From Chlamydiota bacterium (GTDB lineage Bacteria; Chlamydiota; Chlamydiia; Chlamydiales; SM23-39), in NCBI GenBank assembly GCA_013285585.1, contig JABDHH010000006.1, forward strand, positions 1 to 48,107: DNA of 48,107 bases, read 5' to 3'. The translations under genes were made by a program, and so were the position numbers. The notes under the pieces are model-generated. The model made no database searches and was not told the DNA's origin. It worked only from the letters and a program-made list of their open reading frames with translations. This document shows, piece after piece, positions 9,077-16,801 of the stretch. Within the stretch, counting starts at the first letter, position 1; every line of letters starts with the position of its first letter.

Positions 9077-9886
9077 ATGACGTATACTGAATACGCTTCC
9101 ATTTTTGGTGCGGCCGTGAAACGGTTCTTCTTTTCTCTTTTTGCAGTCTTTCTTTCATCATTGAGCGCGATCTCCCCTCCCCTTCAGGATATACTCGACC
9201 TGTTCGGCATCCAGGCCGAACAAATTCAAGAGCGCTGGATGCAAAAGGGGAAAGAGCGCTGGGAGTTCGACAAGCGCTATGAGTACATGCATGACGTCGC
9301 ATGGCCTTTTTTTGAAAAGGCGGGCCTCATATCTGAAGCGGCGCCCCATGCAGATCGCTACGACTACGCGCTGATCCATGGCGCCCTTCTTCAAACCGTT
9401 GAGAAGAGGATCGCCTATCTCGCGGATCAATGGAAAAAAGGCGTCAGGTTCGATCAACTTGTCTTCTTGACGGGCGAGCGGCCTCTTCTGGATTCTGAAA
9501 CAGCGATTTGTTCTGTAGAAATGGAATCGGAGATGGTGGAATGGGCCTATTCCCAATCCGAGCTGCCGAAGGAAATTCCCGTAATATTCATCAACACAGC
9601 AGGAAGGAAAAAAGATAGCGTTTGGATACGCCCTCAGACAGTAAATACAATCGCAGCCTGGTTGCAAACAAATCCACGGCCAGGAAGTTGCTTAGCGGTC
9701 TCGAACCAGCCATATGTCGACTATCAACATGCAGTCCTCCAATCGCTTCTGCCATCCGGATTCGCAGCGGAAACCGTTGGACCCGCAGTCCAGGGAGAAC
9801 CCTCAGTCGCCCTCATCCTCGATACAATCTCGAAACAATTACTCTACGATGCCAAGGTGAGCGCAAGCGGCGGTCCACTCCGCTAA
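9077..9886 (+). CDS. Exported or membrane-anchored protein of unknown function
   Basis: About 269 residues from ATG 9077; GTG starts at 9047 and 9116 are alternatives and none has a strong ribosome binding site. A hydrophobic segment (FFFSLFAVFLSSLSAISPP) near the N-terminus looks like a signal peptide or anchor. The body has alternating strands and helices with FLTGERPL, then a C-terminal AVSNQPYVDYQHAVLQ block that recalls, without proving, the DUF218/SanA-like fold (a loop with conserved Tyr/His followed by an alpha-beta unit). I do not recognise it firmly. Its 3' end overlaps the convergent aldo/keto reductase by 48 bp. Confidence 0.6.
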   Translation: MTYTEYASIFGAAVKRFFFSLFAVFLSSLSAISPPLQDILDLFGIQAEQIQERWMQKGKERWEFDKRYEYMHDVAWPFFEKAGLISEAAPHADRYDYALIHGALLQTVEKRIAYLADQWKKGVRFDQLVFLTGERPLLDSETAICSVEMESEMVEWAYSQSELPKEIPVIFINTAGRKKDSVWIRPQTVNTIAAWLQTNPRPGSCLAVSNQPYVDYQHAVLQSLLPSGFAAETVGPAVQGEPSVALILDTISKQLLYDAKVSASGGPLR

Positions 9887-10936
9887 GGACCATCCGTCTT
9901 TCAAAAGCCCCTTTTGATTCTCCATCCAGTGGGCAAGATCCTTCATTCCTATGAATGCGGTTGAGATTTGAGGAGTAGATAGGACGAATTGCAGGGCCGC
10001 GATCATCCGGCTCTCTTCCTTGGGCAGGGATTCAAAGACCCTGGAACAGAGAAGTTTTACCTGCCCCTGCATGAGAGGCGACGAAACCATGACCGCTATC
10101 TTGCTTTGCCTAGCCGCCTCTAAGACGCTCAATTTTTCTTTTCCGAAAAGCTGATTCTTCATGCTGATCCCTTCCAGCATCACAAGATTGAATGGGATCT
10201 GAATCAATTGAAAATGATGCGCTTCTCCTCCCGCATTCTTGGCGCACTGAACCGCCTGTGCCAATTGAAGGCTCCCTTTTTTTTGCCTGAAGCCATCCCA
10301 AGTGGCAAGTCCGTACCGAGCGATCTTTTTTTCCGCCACTTTTTTTTCAAAGAGTTGAAACGCTTTTTCCAGCCGTTTATAGAAAATTTCTTCTCCCGTT
10401 TCTCTGAGCTGGACTTCCGGATTATGGAGGAAATATTGGTCGATGCATTCGATTTGAAGGTTGCGGAGGCTCGTCTCGATTTGGGTTTCGAGAAATGCAG
10501 GGCTCATGCAATGTACGCCCGCGGCGATCTCTTGGGGCGCGACGATTCCGGTATCGAGAAAATGGACTCTGACATATTCGTCAAAACTTTCAGGAGATCC
10601 CTCGCAAGGAAAAAACCCTCCTTTGGTGCCAACAACGAACGAGCTCCTCGGAAATCCCCTGCCATCGAGCGTCTTCAAAGCCTTCCCTAAGATTCGTTCG
10701 CTTCTTTGGCCCCGATAATTGACGGCGGTATCAAAGATATTGACTCCGCCAAGGCCAGCTTCAACGAGGATCTTCCAATACTGTTCGTCCGTGGCATCAT
10801 CCGAGGGGCCCAGGTAGGTTCCCGCACCAAGAGCAGATACGGCAAGCCCATCGATATTTTTTTGTTTGGACAAAGAGATGGGCACTTTTCGGAAATATTC
10901 TTGCGTCCCGGAAACAGTCGCGCAGCAAGCAGCCAT
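9839..10936 (-). CDS. Aldo/keto reductase family oxidoreductase
   Basis: 365 residues, NADPH-dependent carbonyl reductase fold. The catalytic tetrad is recognisable: Asp in NIFDTAVNYRGQ, Tyr in the same block, Lys in VVGTKGG, His in YFLHNPEV. The C-terminal half has SSPLMQGQ and STPQISTAFIGM, the usual cofactor-binding end of the barrel. ATG at 10936 is preferred over the adjacent GTG because AGAGAG lies 7-8 bp before it. Substrate unknown. It is monocistronic and converges on the preceding unknown gene. Confidence 0.88.
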   Translation of the reverse strand: MAACCATVSGTQEYFRKVPISLSKQKNIDGLAVSALGAGTYLGPSDDATDEQYWKILVEAGLGGVNIFDTAVNYRGQRSERILGKALKTLDGRGFPRSSFVVGTKGGFFPCEGSPESFDEYVRVHFLDTGIVAPQEIAAGVHCMSPAFLETQIETSLRNLQIECIDQYFLHNPEVQLRETGEEIFYKRLEKAFQLFEKKVAEKKIARYGLATWDGFRQKKGSLQLAQAVQCAKNAGGEAHHFQLIQIPFNLVMLEGISMKNQLFGKEKLSVLEAARQSKIAVMVSSPLMQGQVKLLCSRVFESLPKEESRMIAALQFVLSTPQISTAFIGMKDLAHWMENQKGLLKDGWSLAEWTAACAHLGIVE

Positions 10937-11099
10937 CACTTCTCTCTATCAGAGAGAGGAATTCATTGTACAATTTGTTTTCTTACTTGGACAAAACAAC
11001 TTGAAAAGGGCGGCCCATGGCGAGCGCTATACTGCGCGCGGTTGAGAAATTATACCATTTATCTGCCGTATAACATCGTAAAATACAGATTTAAACTGG

Positions 11100-11894
11100 C
11101 TACCCAGGACACACCTGAGAGATGAGAGTATGGTTGGCCCATTCTTCAGTACAGGTAGTGCCATCAGGGAATGTCACTCTCCCCTTGCCGTGCCGCAGAC
11201 CTTGCAGATAAGCCCCTATGTAGGTGTGTTCATCATCTTTGTAAGTCACTTGGCCAGAGGGATGGCTGTCCAGAAACTCTCCCTTAAAACTATAAAAGCC
11301 ATATTGATCTTTCTGTACGAGCAGCCCCTTTTTTCCGGAGAAGCGACCGTCCAGAAAGGGTCCTTGATAATAGGAAACTTTATCCGCATATGTGAATCTC
11401 CCTGTGCCGGTGAGAGCATTGTTAAAAAAGTCCCCTTCATAGGAAGTTCCATCAGGCCATGTTAAATTACCCTTGCCGTGGCGAAATTCATTCCTTACAT
11501 CCCCGTCATAGATCTCTCCGCCAGGCAATGTGATTAACGCTCTGCCGGTAAAAACACCATTCGCAAGATTCCCTGGATAGGAAGTTCCATCAATCCCGTG
11601 GAATGTCCCAGCACCAGGACCATTGCAGTTCGATTCGCCTAAACAACAAATCGTGCCATTCAATCGGATCTCGGGTTTGCCGTTCGCAAAACAAGAGGAA
11701 GGCAGCGTTGCTGATAAACGACCCTTAAGTAAATACAGCGAATATCCCGCAACGACGAGACCTCCCAATAGCGCAATCCCTTTTGCGACCCTCCCCCAAC
11801 TTACTTTGGATTGGGAAGAAACAGTAGTGGGTTGGGATTGGGATGGGAGCGCATTTTTATTTTGAGAGACAGGCGAAAAATTAATTTTATTCAT
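11100..11894 (-). CDS. MORN-repeat protein with N-terminal membrane anchor
   Basis: 264 residues. A hydrophobic stretch (GIALLGGLVVAGYSLYLL) near residues 37-55 would anchor it, with the rest outside. At least five MORN-type repeats follow from about residue 95 (YDGDVRNEFRHGKGNLTWPDG, split here by its YDGD and GKGNLTW signatures; SYEGDFFNNALTGTGRF; YIGAYLQGLRHGKGRV). MORN repeats form elongated beta-sheets that bind lipid or protein. Such proteins are frequent in environmental chlamydiae; an effector or envelope role is inference. Confidence 0.8.
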   Translation of the reverse strand: MNKINFSPVSQNKNALPSQSQPTTVSSQSKVSWGRVAKGIALLGGLVVAGYSLYLLKGRLSATLPSSCFANGKPEIRLNGTICCLGESNCNGPGAGTFHGIDGTSYPGNLANGVFTGRALITLPGGEIYDGDVRNEFRHGKGNLTWPDGTSYEGDFFNNALTGTGRFTYADKVSYYQGPFLDGRFSGKKGLLVQKDQYGFYSFKGEFLDSHPSGQVTYKDDEHTYIGAYLQGLRHGKGRVTFPDGTTCTEEWANHTLISQVCPG

Positions 11895-12035
11895 AAATTA
11901 TATCTACCTTTTTTACTCAAATTATAATATGTTTGTGAAATTTAAGCAATGAATTTCAACATTGGAAGTCTCCGAACACCGGCACTAAACTTTTGAATTG
12001 ATAAAACCTGGATTGTTTTTCTCAGTAATGGATCT

Positions 12036-12602
12036 CTAGCCACGCGTGGTATAGAACAAGAGCGAAGCAGCGGCAAATACAGACGATACCGCAATGCGCC
12101 ACGTTCCTATAGGCGAGTGAGAGATCGCAATGTGGTCTTCTCTGTCCCAGGTGGTCGTCTGTAACGTCTTCAGACGATAGTACGCAATAAGTAGACAGAA
12201 GCCATTGATCCCAGGGATCATCATTCCGAGTCCCCTCAGCCATACATTAAAACTTCTCTTGATTGCAGTCCGGAATTCGAGTTTGAAGCGCCTCCCCTGT
12301 CGGAGCTTTATCTTCAGGAAAAATTTCCCGGGCGTCGTTCCCCAAAAAGTTAAAAAAACAGCTTCGAAAGGTATCCATACGAAGAATTCAAACGGGATGA
12401 AAGATTCGAATTTGCCGAGCGGGAGATGTCCGTGGAACAAAATCCTCCCTAGCCAAAGAACAAGAAAAAACCAACCGTAATCGAAAAATCGGGCAAGCAA
12501 GCGAAGCCATGGATTGGCGTGTAAAAGATCTTCTTTAACCGTGCCCGCTTTATCGACGATGATCTCTGAGGGATCGATGATATGTTCGCCCATGCCCTCC
12601 AT
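12036..12602 (-). CDS. RDD family membrane protein
   Basis: 188 residues. After a short polar lead the block PWLRLLARFFDYGWFFLVLW carries the Arg-Asp pair that defines RDD proteins, followed by hydrophobic segments and WGTTPGKFFLKIKLR, the second family signature. RDD proteins sit in the inner membrane; functions are mostly unknown, with transport proposed for some. It is followed 3' only by short intergenic DNA and is not obviously in an operon. Confidence 0.8.
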   Translation of the reverse strand: MEGMGEHIIDPSEIIVDKAGTVKEDLLHANPWLRLLARFFDYGWFFLVLWLGRILFHGHLPLGKFESFIPFEFFVWIPFEAVFLTFWGTTPGKFFLKIKLRQGRRFKLEFRTAIKRSFNVWLRGLGMMIPGINGFCLLIAYYRLKTLQTTTWDREDHIAISHSPIGTWRIAVSSVFAAASLLFYTTRG

Positions 12603-12645
12603 TCTAAGCGACTTTCAGAAGATTTACAAGATGGCGAAATTGCCT

Positions 12646-13557
12646 TTAACCAATCTGGGCTGCTTTAGAAAGCCGGTTCATCAGGGCTGCGTTGGCTAAG
12701 AGAGAGGGAGAACAGTCGATTTCGACAATGGCAGCGCCCATTCGATCGGCTTCCCGCAGTTCGGCATAGAGCGTTTTTTCAGAAAGAAGCCGTTCGCCCG
12801 GCCGAGGATCGGGAGACAGGATGAAAGGCCCTTTCAGTTCATCTCGGCATAAGACGAGCCGCACTTCCGCCTTCGGTGCATAATGGCGGTATTTCATCCC
12901 CGGTGAGTGAACCGGGCTGTCGGGAAGGGGGAGCGAAACTTTGCATTGAAGCGCTTCTTCGATCTCTTCTTTACTGATGGAACCTGGCCTCAGTAAGAGA
13001 GGTTCTGAGCCGGTCAATGAAAGGACCGTCGATTCGATGCCGATCCGACATTCCCCTCCATCCAAGATCAACGCCACTCTCCCCTGCAGATCTTCCCATG
13101 CATCCAAGGCGCGGGTAGGGCTGGGCCGCCCTGAGAGATTGGCAGACGGTGCCGCTAGCGGCTGTCCCACAGCCCGGATCAGCTCAAGCGCTGCAGGGTG
13201 GGAGGGCATTCTGATTGCAATCGTCGGATGGCCTGCAGAGACGGCTGGAGGAACTCGCGCATTCTTCCGAAGCACGAAAGCGAGGGGGCCAGGCCAAAAA
13301 TGATGGGCGAGCTTCCAAAAAGTCGGAGGAGGGCTGCAGGACAAGGTTAGCGCATCTTCAAAAGCTCCGACGTGGGCGATCAAAGGGTTGTCTGGGGGGC
13401 GCCGCTTGATAGCAAAAATTTTCCCTATCGCTTCCTCGTCAAAAACAGGCGCGCCTAGGCCATAAACCGTCTCGGTCGGGAACACAACCGGCTCCCCCTG
13501 TTTCAAAAGCTCCGCGGCCGCCGGAATTTCAGAAAGTGGAGCGATCCTCGTTTTCAT
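12646..13557 (-). CDS. tsaC: L-threonylcarbamoyladenylate synthase (Sua5/YciO/YrdC family)
   Basis: Makes threonylcarbamoyl-AMP from threonine, bicarbonate and ATP for the t6A37 modification of ANN-decoding tRNAs. The frame is open far upstream but the family begins at Met 13557: KTRIAPLSEIPAAAELLKQG, then VVFPTETVYGLG, KRRPPDNPLIAHV and the nucleotide-site SAGHPTIAIRMPSHP and APSANLSGRPSPT blocks. At 303 residues it includes a C-terminal Sua5-type domain ending in ALMNRLSKAAQIG, preceded by the linker SPGMKYRHYAPKA typical of Sua5 rather than the short TsaC. The divergent TspO gene starts 76 bp away. Confidence 0.92.
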   Translation of the reverse strand: MKTRIAPLSEIPAAAELLKQGEPVVFPTETVYGLGAPVFDEEAIGKIFAIKRRPPDNPLIAHVGAFEDALTLSCSPPPTFWKLAHHFWPGPLAFVLRKNARVPPAVSAGHPTIAIRMPSHPAALELIRAVGQPLAAPSANLSGRPSPTRALDAWEDLQGRVALILDGGECRIGIESTVLSLTGSEPLLLRPGSISKEEIEEALQCKVSLPLPDSPVHSPGMKYRHYAPKAEVRLVLCRDELKGPFILSPDPRPGERLLSEKTLYAELREADRMGAAIVEIDCSPSLLANAALMNRLSKAAQIG

Positions 13558-13633
13558 ACCGAATGAGGATAGGCGCCTCCCCCAGCTTTTGCAAGCTTTC
13601 AAAAAATTCCGCGCTGGGTTAAAACCTAAATGT

Positions 13634-14176
13634 ATGTCGGTTGAACCCTCCCATTCAAAGTCGCATCCTCTTTTCTGGTTCAAATCGAGCCACCGGACTT
13701 GGCCTGAACAGGCGGTGGGGGCCGCTATTTTCCTTCTCGTCAGTTTGGCTTTCGAATGGTTGGCGGGATGGCTTATCCAGATCCCTTCGGAGACCGCATG
13801 GGCGCGCCAGATCTTTTCCGCCCATTGGACCTTTGCGGCGGCCATTTCCCATTCCGCATGGACCCTCTATCACTCCATGGCTGCTTTTGCCATGTGGAAC
13901 CTTTGGCGCCGTTACTCGCTCGCCTTTCTCAAAATCGAATTGGCCGTCTTCCTTTTCCAGCTGTTCTTGGAAGCCGGATGGGCGCTTAGCTTTTTCTTTT
14001 TTCACGAATCGCTCCTTGCCCTCGTGTCTCTTATTTTCCTTTGCTGCAATACGATTCTCGCCGCCCTTCTCTATTGGAAAAAAGAACGGTTTAGCGGACA
14101 GGCCATGATTCCTCCTTTCTTCTGGATTTTTTATGTAATGGGAGTCAATATGGCAATTTGTATTTCAAATCCTTGA
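13634..14176 (+). CDS. tspO: TspO/MBR (tryptophan-rich sensory) family membrane protein
   Basis: 180 residues from ATG 13634 (a TTG at 13589 is an alternative). Five hydrophobic segments are evident. The segment LAFLKIELAVFLFQLFLEAGWALSFF, broken here into FLFQLFLEAGW and ALSFFFF, followed by a final AMIPPFFWIFYVMGVNMAI, matches the FLxQLxLNxxWSxxFF and PYLxWxxFAxxLNxxI signatures of TspO/translocator proteins, with Glu/Ala replacing Asn/Ala. TspO binds porphyrins and other lipophilic ligands. The next gene begins 8 bp after its stop, so they are probably one transcript. Confidence 0.7.
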   Translation: MSVEPSHSKSHPLFWFKSSHRTWPEQAVGAAIFLLVSLAFEWLAGWLIQIPSETAWARQIFSAHWTFAAAISHSAWTLYHSMAAFAMWNLWRRYSLAFLKIELAVFLFQLFLEAGWALSFFFFHESLLALVSLIFLCCNTILAALLYWKKERFSGQAMIPPFFWIFYVMGVNMAICISNP

Positions 14177-14184
14177 GGTTTCTC

Positions 14185-14508
14185 GTGCTGAACAAAACTT
14201 CGATCTGGTTCATTTTGGTTTATGGCATCGTCATCATAATTCTTGGCTACATCGGCTTCAAACAGTCAGGCAGTTTACCATCTCTTTTAGCAGGACTCAT
14301 CTTAGGAGGCATGCTAGTGTTAAGCGCGATCGGATTGTTTGCAGGACAGAAAGCTGGAGCTTACGTCGCGCTCGGATCTACGCTTCTTCTGACCGCCGTA
14401 TTTGCCTACCGCTATGCCATTACTGGAAGGGGAATGCCCGCGATTTTAGCAGTCCTGAGCGGCGGGATGCTGCTGTTTCTTCTAGCGCGATTCGGCAAAT
14501 GGAAATAA
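14185..14508 (+). CDS. TMEM14-family small membrane protein
   Basis: About 107 residues from a GTG at 14185, chosen because TTGAGG lies 8 bp upstream and overlaps the end of the preceding gene. Four hydrophobic helices with glycine-rich turns (IVIIILGYIGFKQSGSLPSL, GLILGGMLVLSAIGL) fit the TMEM14/UPF0136 family found in chlamydiae, cyanobacteria and mitochondria, proposed to move small lipophilic compounds, including porphyrins in animals. Pairing with TspO, another porphyrin-associated family, is suggestive. Confidence 0.75.
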   Translation: MLNKTSIWFILVYGIVIIILGYIGFKQSGSLPSLLAGLILGGMLVLSAIGLFAGQKAGAYVALGSTLLLTAVFAYRYAITGRGMPAILAVLSGGMLLFLLARFGKWK

Positions 14509-14520
14509 ATGGAGGGAATT

Positions 14521-14542
14521 GCAAAACTAACGCTAGTTTTGC
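14521..14542. repeat. Fused tips of the GCAAAACT palindromic repeat family
   Basis: GCAAAACT at 14521-14528 is mirrored by AGTTTTGC at 14535-14542 with six bases between. The same tips bound the elements at 15231-15399, 16561-16737 and 39697-39849, so this may be a remnant in which the inside was deleted. Confidence 0.45.
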
Positions 14543-14550
14543 AACTGGCT

Positions 14551-15210
14551 CTAAGGCCCACTGCGGGCCGATTTTGAAAATCGGGCTTGAGGCGACTTCC
14601 AGTCAATGTTCTTGAAGAACGCATCGATATATTTAGCCCGGTCCAACCCGTATTGCGGCATGTAGGCGTGTTCGAAAACATCCATGATCAAGATCGGGGT
14701 TCCTCCAGACAAATGCCCCACATCATGTTCATTGATCCAGGTATTCACCAACCTTCCTTGCTGAGGATCCAAATAGAGTACGGCCCATCCGATCCCCCGC
14801 ATCGAACCCGTAGCGATGAAATCCAGCTTCCAGTTATCGTAGCTGCCGAATTGACTTGCTATGGCGGTAAATAGAGGGCTGTTCGGATCGAGATTTCCGC
14901 TTCCGCCAAGGTTGCCGAAGTAAAGTTCATGAAGCCGCATTCCGTCGAACTCCCACCCGAACCGTCTTTTTAGAGCGCCATATTCATAGGTTCCTGCAAG
15001 ACCGGAATCGCTCATCGTTTTCAGCTTCGCGAGAAGATCGTTCGCATTTTTCACATAGCCTTCATAAAGCTTAAAATGCATCTGCAAGAGCGAGTCGCTG
15101 AAATCGGGCATCCCGAGTAAATGGGAATAGTTTTGTGGAGAGTAAGGTTGAAGCGCTCCAAATAGCGAATGAATGAAAAAAACAGCTGAAATAAGAAAAA
15201 AAAGTCGCAT
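14551..15210 (-). CDS. Fe/Mn superoxide dismutase with signal peptide
   Basis: 219 residues. All four metal ligands are present: His45 (QMHFKLYEGYV), His94 (MRLHELYFGN), Asp177 and His181 (MDVFEHAYM). The HFKLYEGYVKNAN and HELYFGNLGG forms belong to a known subgroup. The frame is open further upstream, but Met at 15210 begins MRLFFLISAVFFIHSLFGA, a typical signal peptide, whereas chlamydial and most bacterial Fe/Mn SODs are cytoplasmic. Export would protect the periplasm from host superoxide. The upstream 169-bp palindromic element separates it from the next gene. The last residues (SKSARSGP) run into repeat-like DNA and may not be ancestral. Confidence 0.9.
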   Translation of the reverse strand: MRLFFLISAVFFIHSLFGALQPYSPQNYSHLLGMPDFSDSLLQMHFKLYEGYVKNANDLLAKLKTMSDSGLAGTYEYGALKRRFGWEFDGMRLHELYFGNLGGSGNLDPNSPLFTAIASQFGSYDNWKLDFIATGSMRGIGWAVLYLDPQQGRLVNTWINEHDVGHLSGGTPILIMDVFEHAYMPQYGLDRAKYIDAFFKNIDWKSPQARFSKSARSGP

Positions 15211-15230
15211 TTTGAAAATATTCGGCAGTC

Positions 15231-15399
15231 GCAAAACTCCACGCCAATGAAATAAGGATGATGTTGGAGCCTGTAACGGATCCTTCCGACGGCGGCCTGC
15301 CCAAGAGGGCAGGCGGTAAGGCGGGATCGCAACTGTCCGCAAAAGAGGATTTTTATATAGCGCAGAATTTTGCAATGGATCCTCAAATTGGAGTTTTGC
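15231..15399. mobile_element. 169-bp palindromic mini-element between sodA-like gene and SH2-like gene
   Basis: Perfect 11-bp terminal inverted repeats GCAAAACTCCA (15231-15241) and TGGAGTTTTGC (15389-15399) enclose a partly palindromic interior with a strong hairpin at about 15298-15315 (GCCTGCCCAAGAGGGCAGGC). The tips resemble those of the pair at 16561 and 39697. The right tip encodes the last residues (CKTPI) and the stop of the neighbouring leftward gene. No target duplication is evident. Confidence 0.6.
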
Positions 15400-16180
15400 A
15401 TTGATCGCCCATCGAGCTAAGAAGAGCGGAGAGAGTGGGATGATACTCATAAAGGGGGCTTGAGAGATCCGATTCGTCGCGGGCGATTGTCCATCCCCAT
15501 TGAGTCTGGATCAAAAGACGCTCGGATATTTTGGAATTCTCTTCTACAAAAGTCACAACATAGATTTTTACCGACATTTTATTGGCCTGAGAAAACGCAT
15601 TTGCTACCGGTTCCGTGTAGTCGTCCCCATGGCGAAGCAAATAGGTTCCGACGGGAGATCCATGCAGTTTTTTTTCCGCCGCAATCCGGCCTAATCGTCC
15701 CGACCAACCCCGCATGGATTCTATCGACTCGTGAGCCGGAGCAATGTGCAGATCGGATAGATGTTGGAGAACCGCTTTTTCGGGAAGCGTTTCTGAGATT
15801 GCGAGATAGTGAGAAGCGAGCTTGTTCAAAACTTCCAAAGTTTCGAAAAGAATACGAACGGCCAATGGATCAATTTCGGTCGGTTTCAAGGAGGACCCTT
15901 TCGGACCCGTAAGATGAAAACGAACCGTCTTTTGCGTATCCTCCGCGACAAGATCGATTTCCATCCAATCGGCAGGCTTTCCCTGCATATTAAAGGCCTG
16001 GGATATTGTTGCTTGCGGCATTGCGACTTGCTGAGCAAACCGGATTTCACCTGTATGGCGGTTGAGCAGACCCGTATACACCCTTTTCTTGGAAACCGTC
16101 TCGGACTCTTTCTCCAAGAGATTGTCCTTGAATCGGATGAGATTATTGAGAACTTCCCGCCTAGTGATTTGGATGACCAT
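15383..16180 (-). CDS. Protein with a C-terminal SH2-like domain; candidate host-signalling effector
   Basis: 265 residues. Residues 1-150 show no domain I know. Residues 159-258 follow the SH2 pattern in order: Trp159-Ser-Gly-Arg at the start, an AAEKKL helix, PVGTYLLR with Arg183 at the place of the phosphotyrosine-binding Arg of FLVR, a KIYVVTFV strand, an ERLLIQ strand, a GWTIARD turn and a PLYEYHPTLSALLSSM helix. SH2 domains bind phosphotyrosine and are rare in bacteria, being known mainly from Legionella effectors. Assignment rests on reading alone. No signal peptide is seen, as expected of a type III substrate. The stop codon is supplied by a palindromic element. Confidence 0.65.
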   Translation of the reverse strand: MVIQITRREVLNNLIRFKDNLLEKESETVSKKRVYTGLLNRHTGEIRFAQQVAMPQATISQAFNMQGKPADWMEIDLVAEDTQKTVRFHLTGPKGSSLKPTEIDPLAVRILFETLEVLNKLASHYLAISETLPEKAVLQHLSDLHIAPAHESIESMRGWSGRLGRIAAEKKLHGSPVGTYLLRHGDDYTEPVANAFSQANKMSVKIYVVTFVEENSKISERLLIQTQWGWTIARDESDLSSPLYEYHPTLSALLSSMGDQCKTPI

Positions 16181-16337
16181 ACTTCAGTATATAACATGAA
16201 AGGAGATATTCTTTGCATCCATGCACGCCCCCCAAACTACTCGAAAAATTGGAAATTGAGCTGCAAGTTCCTTGCCGCAATGATCCTATAGCTCTTTTGA
16301 CCGCTTCAAGGATGAGGATAAAAGCCGATCTGTCCTC

Positions 16338-16514
16338 TCAAGCTCGATCGGTTTCCGATTCATAGTTTGGTTGGCGATCCCTTCTTCCTATGATCGCGCG
16401 CCCGTGATCATCGATCATTTCGTTCTCATTCTCGAGGTTCTTCAAGAATCGTTCGCACTCCTCCAAACGATAAGTAGGAGACAAAACCTTGATATCCTGA
16501 CCCTTCTTTTTCAT
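16338..16514 (-). CDS. Small hypothetical protein, 58 residues
   Basis: From ATG 16514 the frame reads MKKKGQDIKVLSPTYRLEEC and is rich in Lys, Arg, Glu and Asp. Codon use looks more gene-like than the surrounding spacer. A weak GAGCGAGA precedes the start. No family is recognised and a chance frame cannot be excluded. It lies between the SH2-like gene and a mini-transposon. Confidence 0.35.
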   Translation of the reverse strand: MKKKGQDIKVLSPTYRLEECERFLKNLENENEMIDDHGRAIIGRRDRQPNYESETDRA

Positions 16515-16560
16515 TCTCGCTCACACCATTTGATTTGGCAAGCCTACTTGCACTATATGA

Positions 16561-16737
16561 GCCAATTGCAAAACTCGCGGGACCAACAAAATCGCCCTTT
16601 TAAGCCATTTTGCCTCCTTGTGTCCGAGCCCTACTTTGCTCAAAGTTGTGCTCGGCCACAAGGTAAAGGGCCTACGGCCCAGGCAAACTGGCTGAAAATC
16701 ATCGATTTTTCTGGCGCCGGGAGTTTTGCAATTGCCT
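16561..16737. mobile_element. MITE-like element, copy 1 (177 bp) with 8-bp target duplication
   Basis: Tips CAATTGCAAAACTC in inverted orientation bound a quasi-palindromic 177 bp. The octamer CTATATGA stands directly on both sides (16553-16560 and 16738-16745), a clear target-site duplication. A second copy at 39697-39849 is almost identical outside one 24-bp internal segment (around AAAGGGCCTACGGCCCAGG) that it lacks. No protein is encoded, so transposition must rely on an enzyme from elsewhere. Confidence 0.8.
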
Positions 16738-16801
16738 CTATATGACTTGCGATTTAAACTAAAAAATAAAATAATGGCAAGGAAACTAACTAGGGGAGCG
16801 C

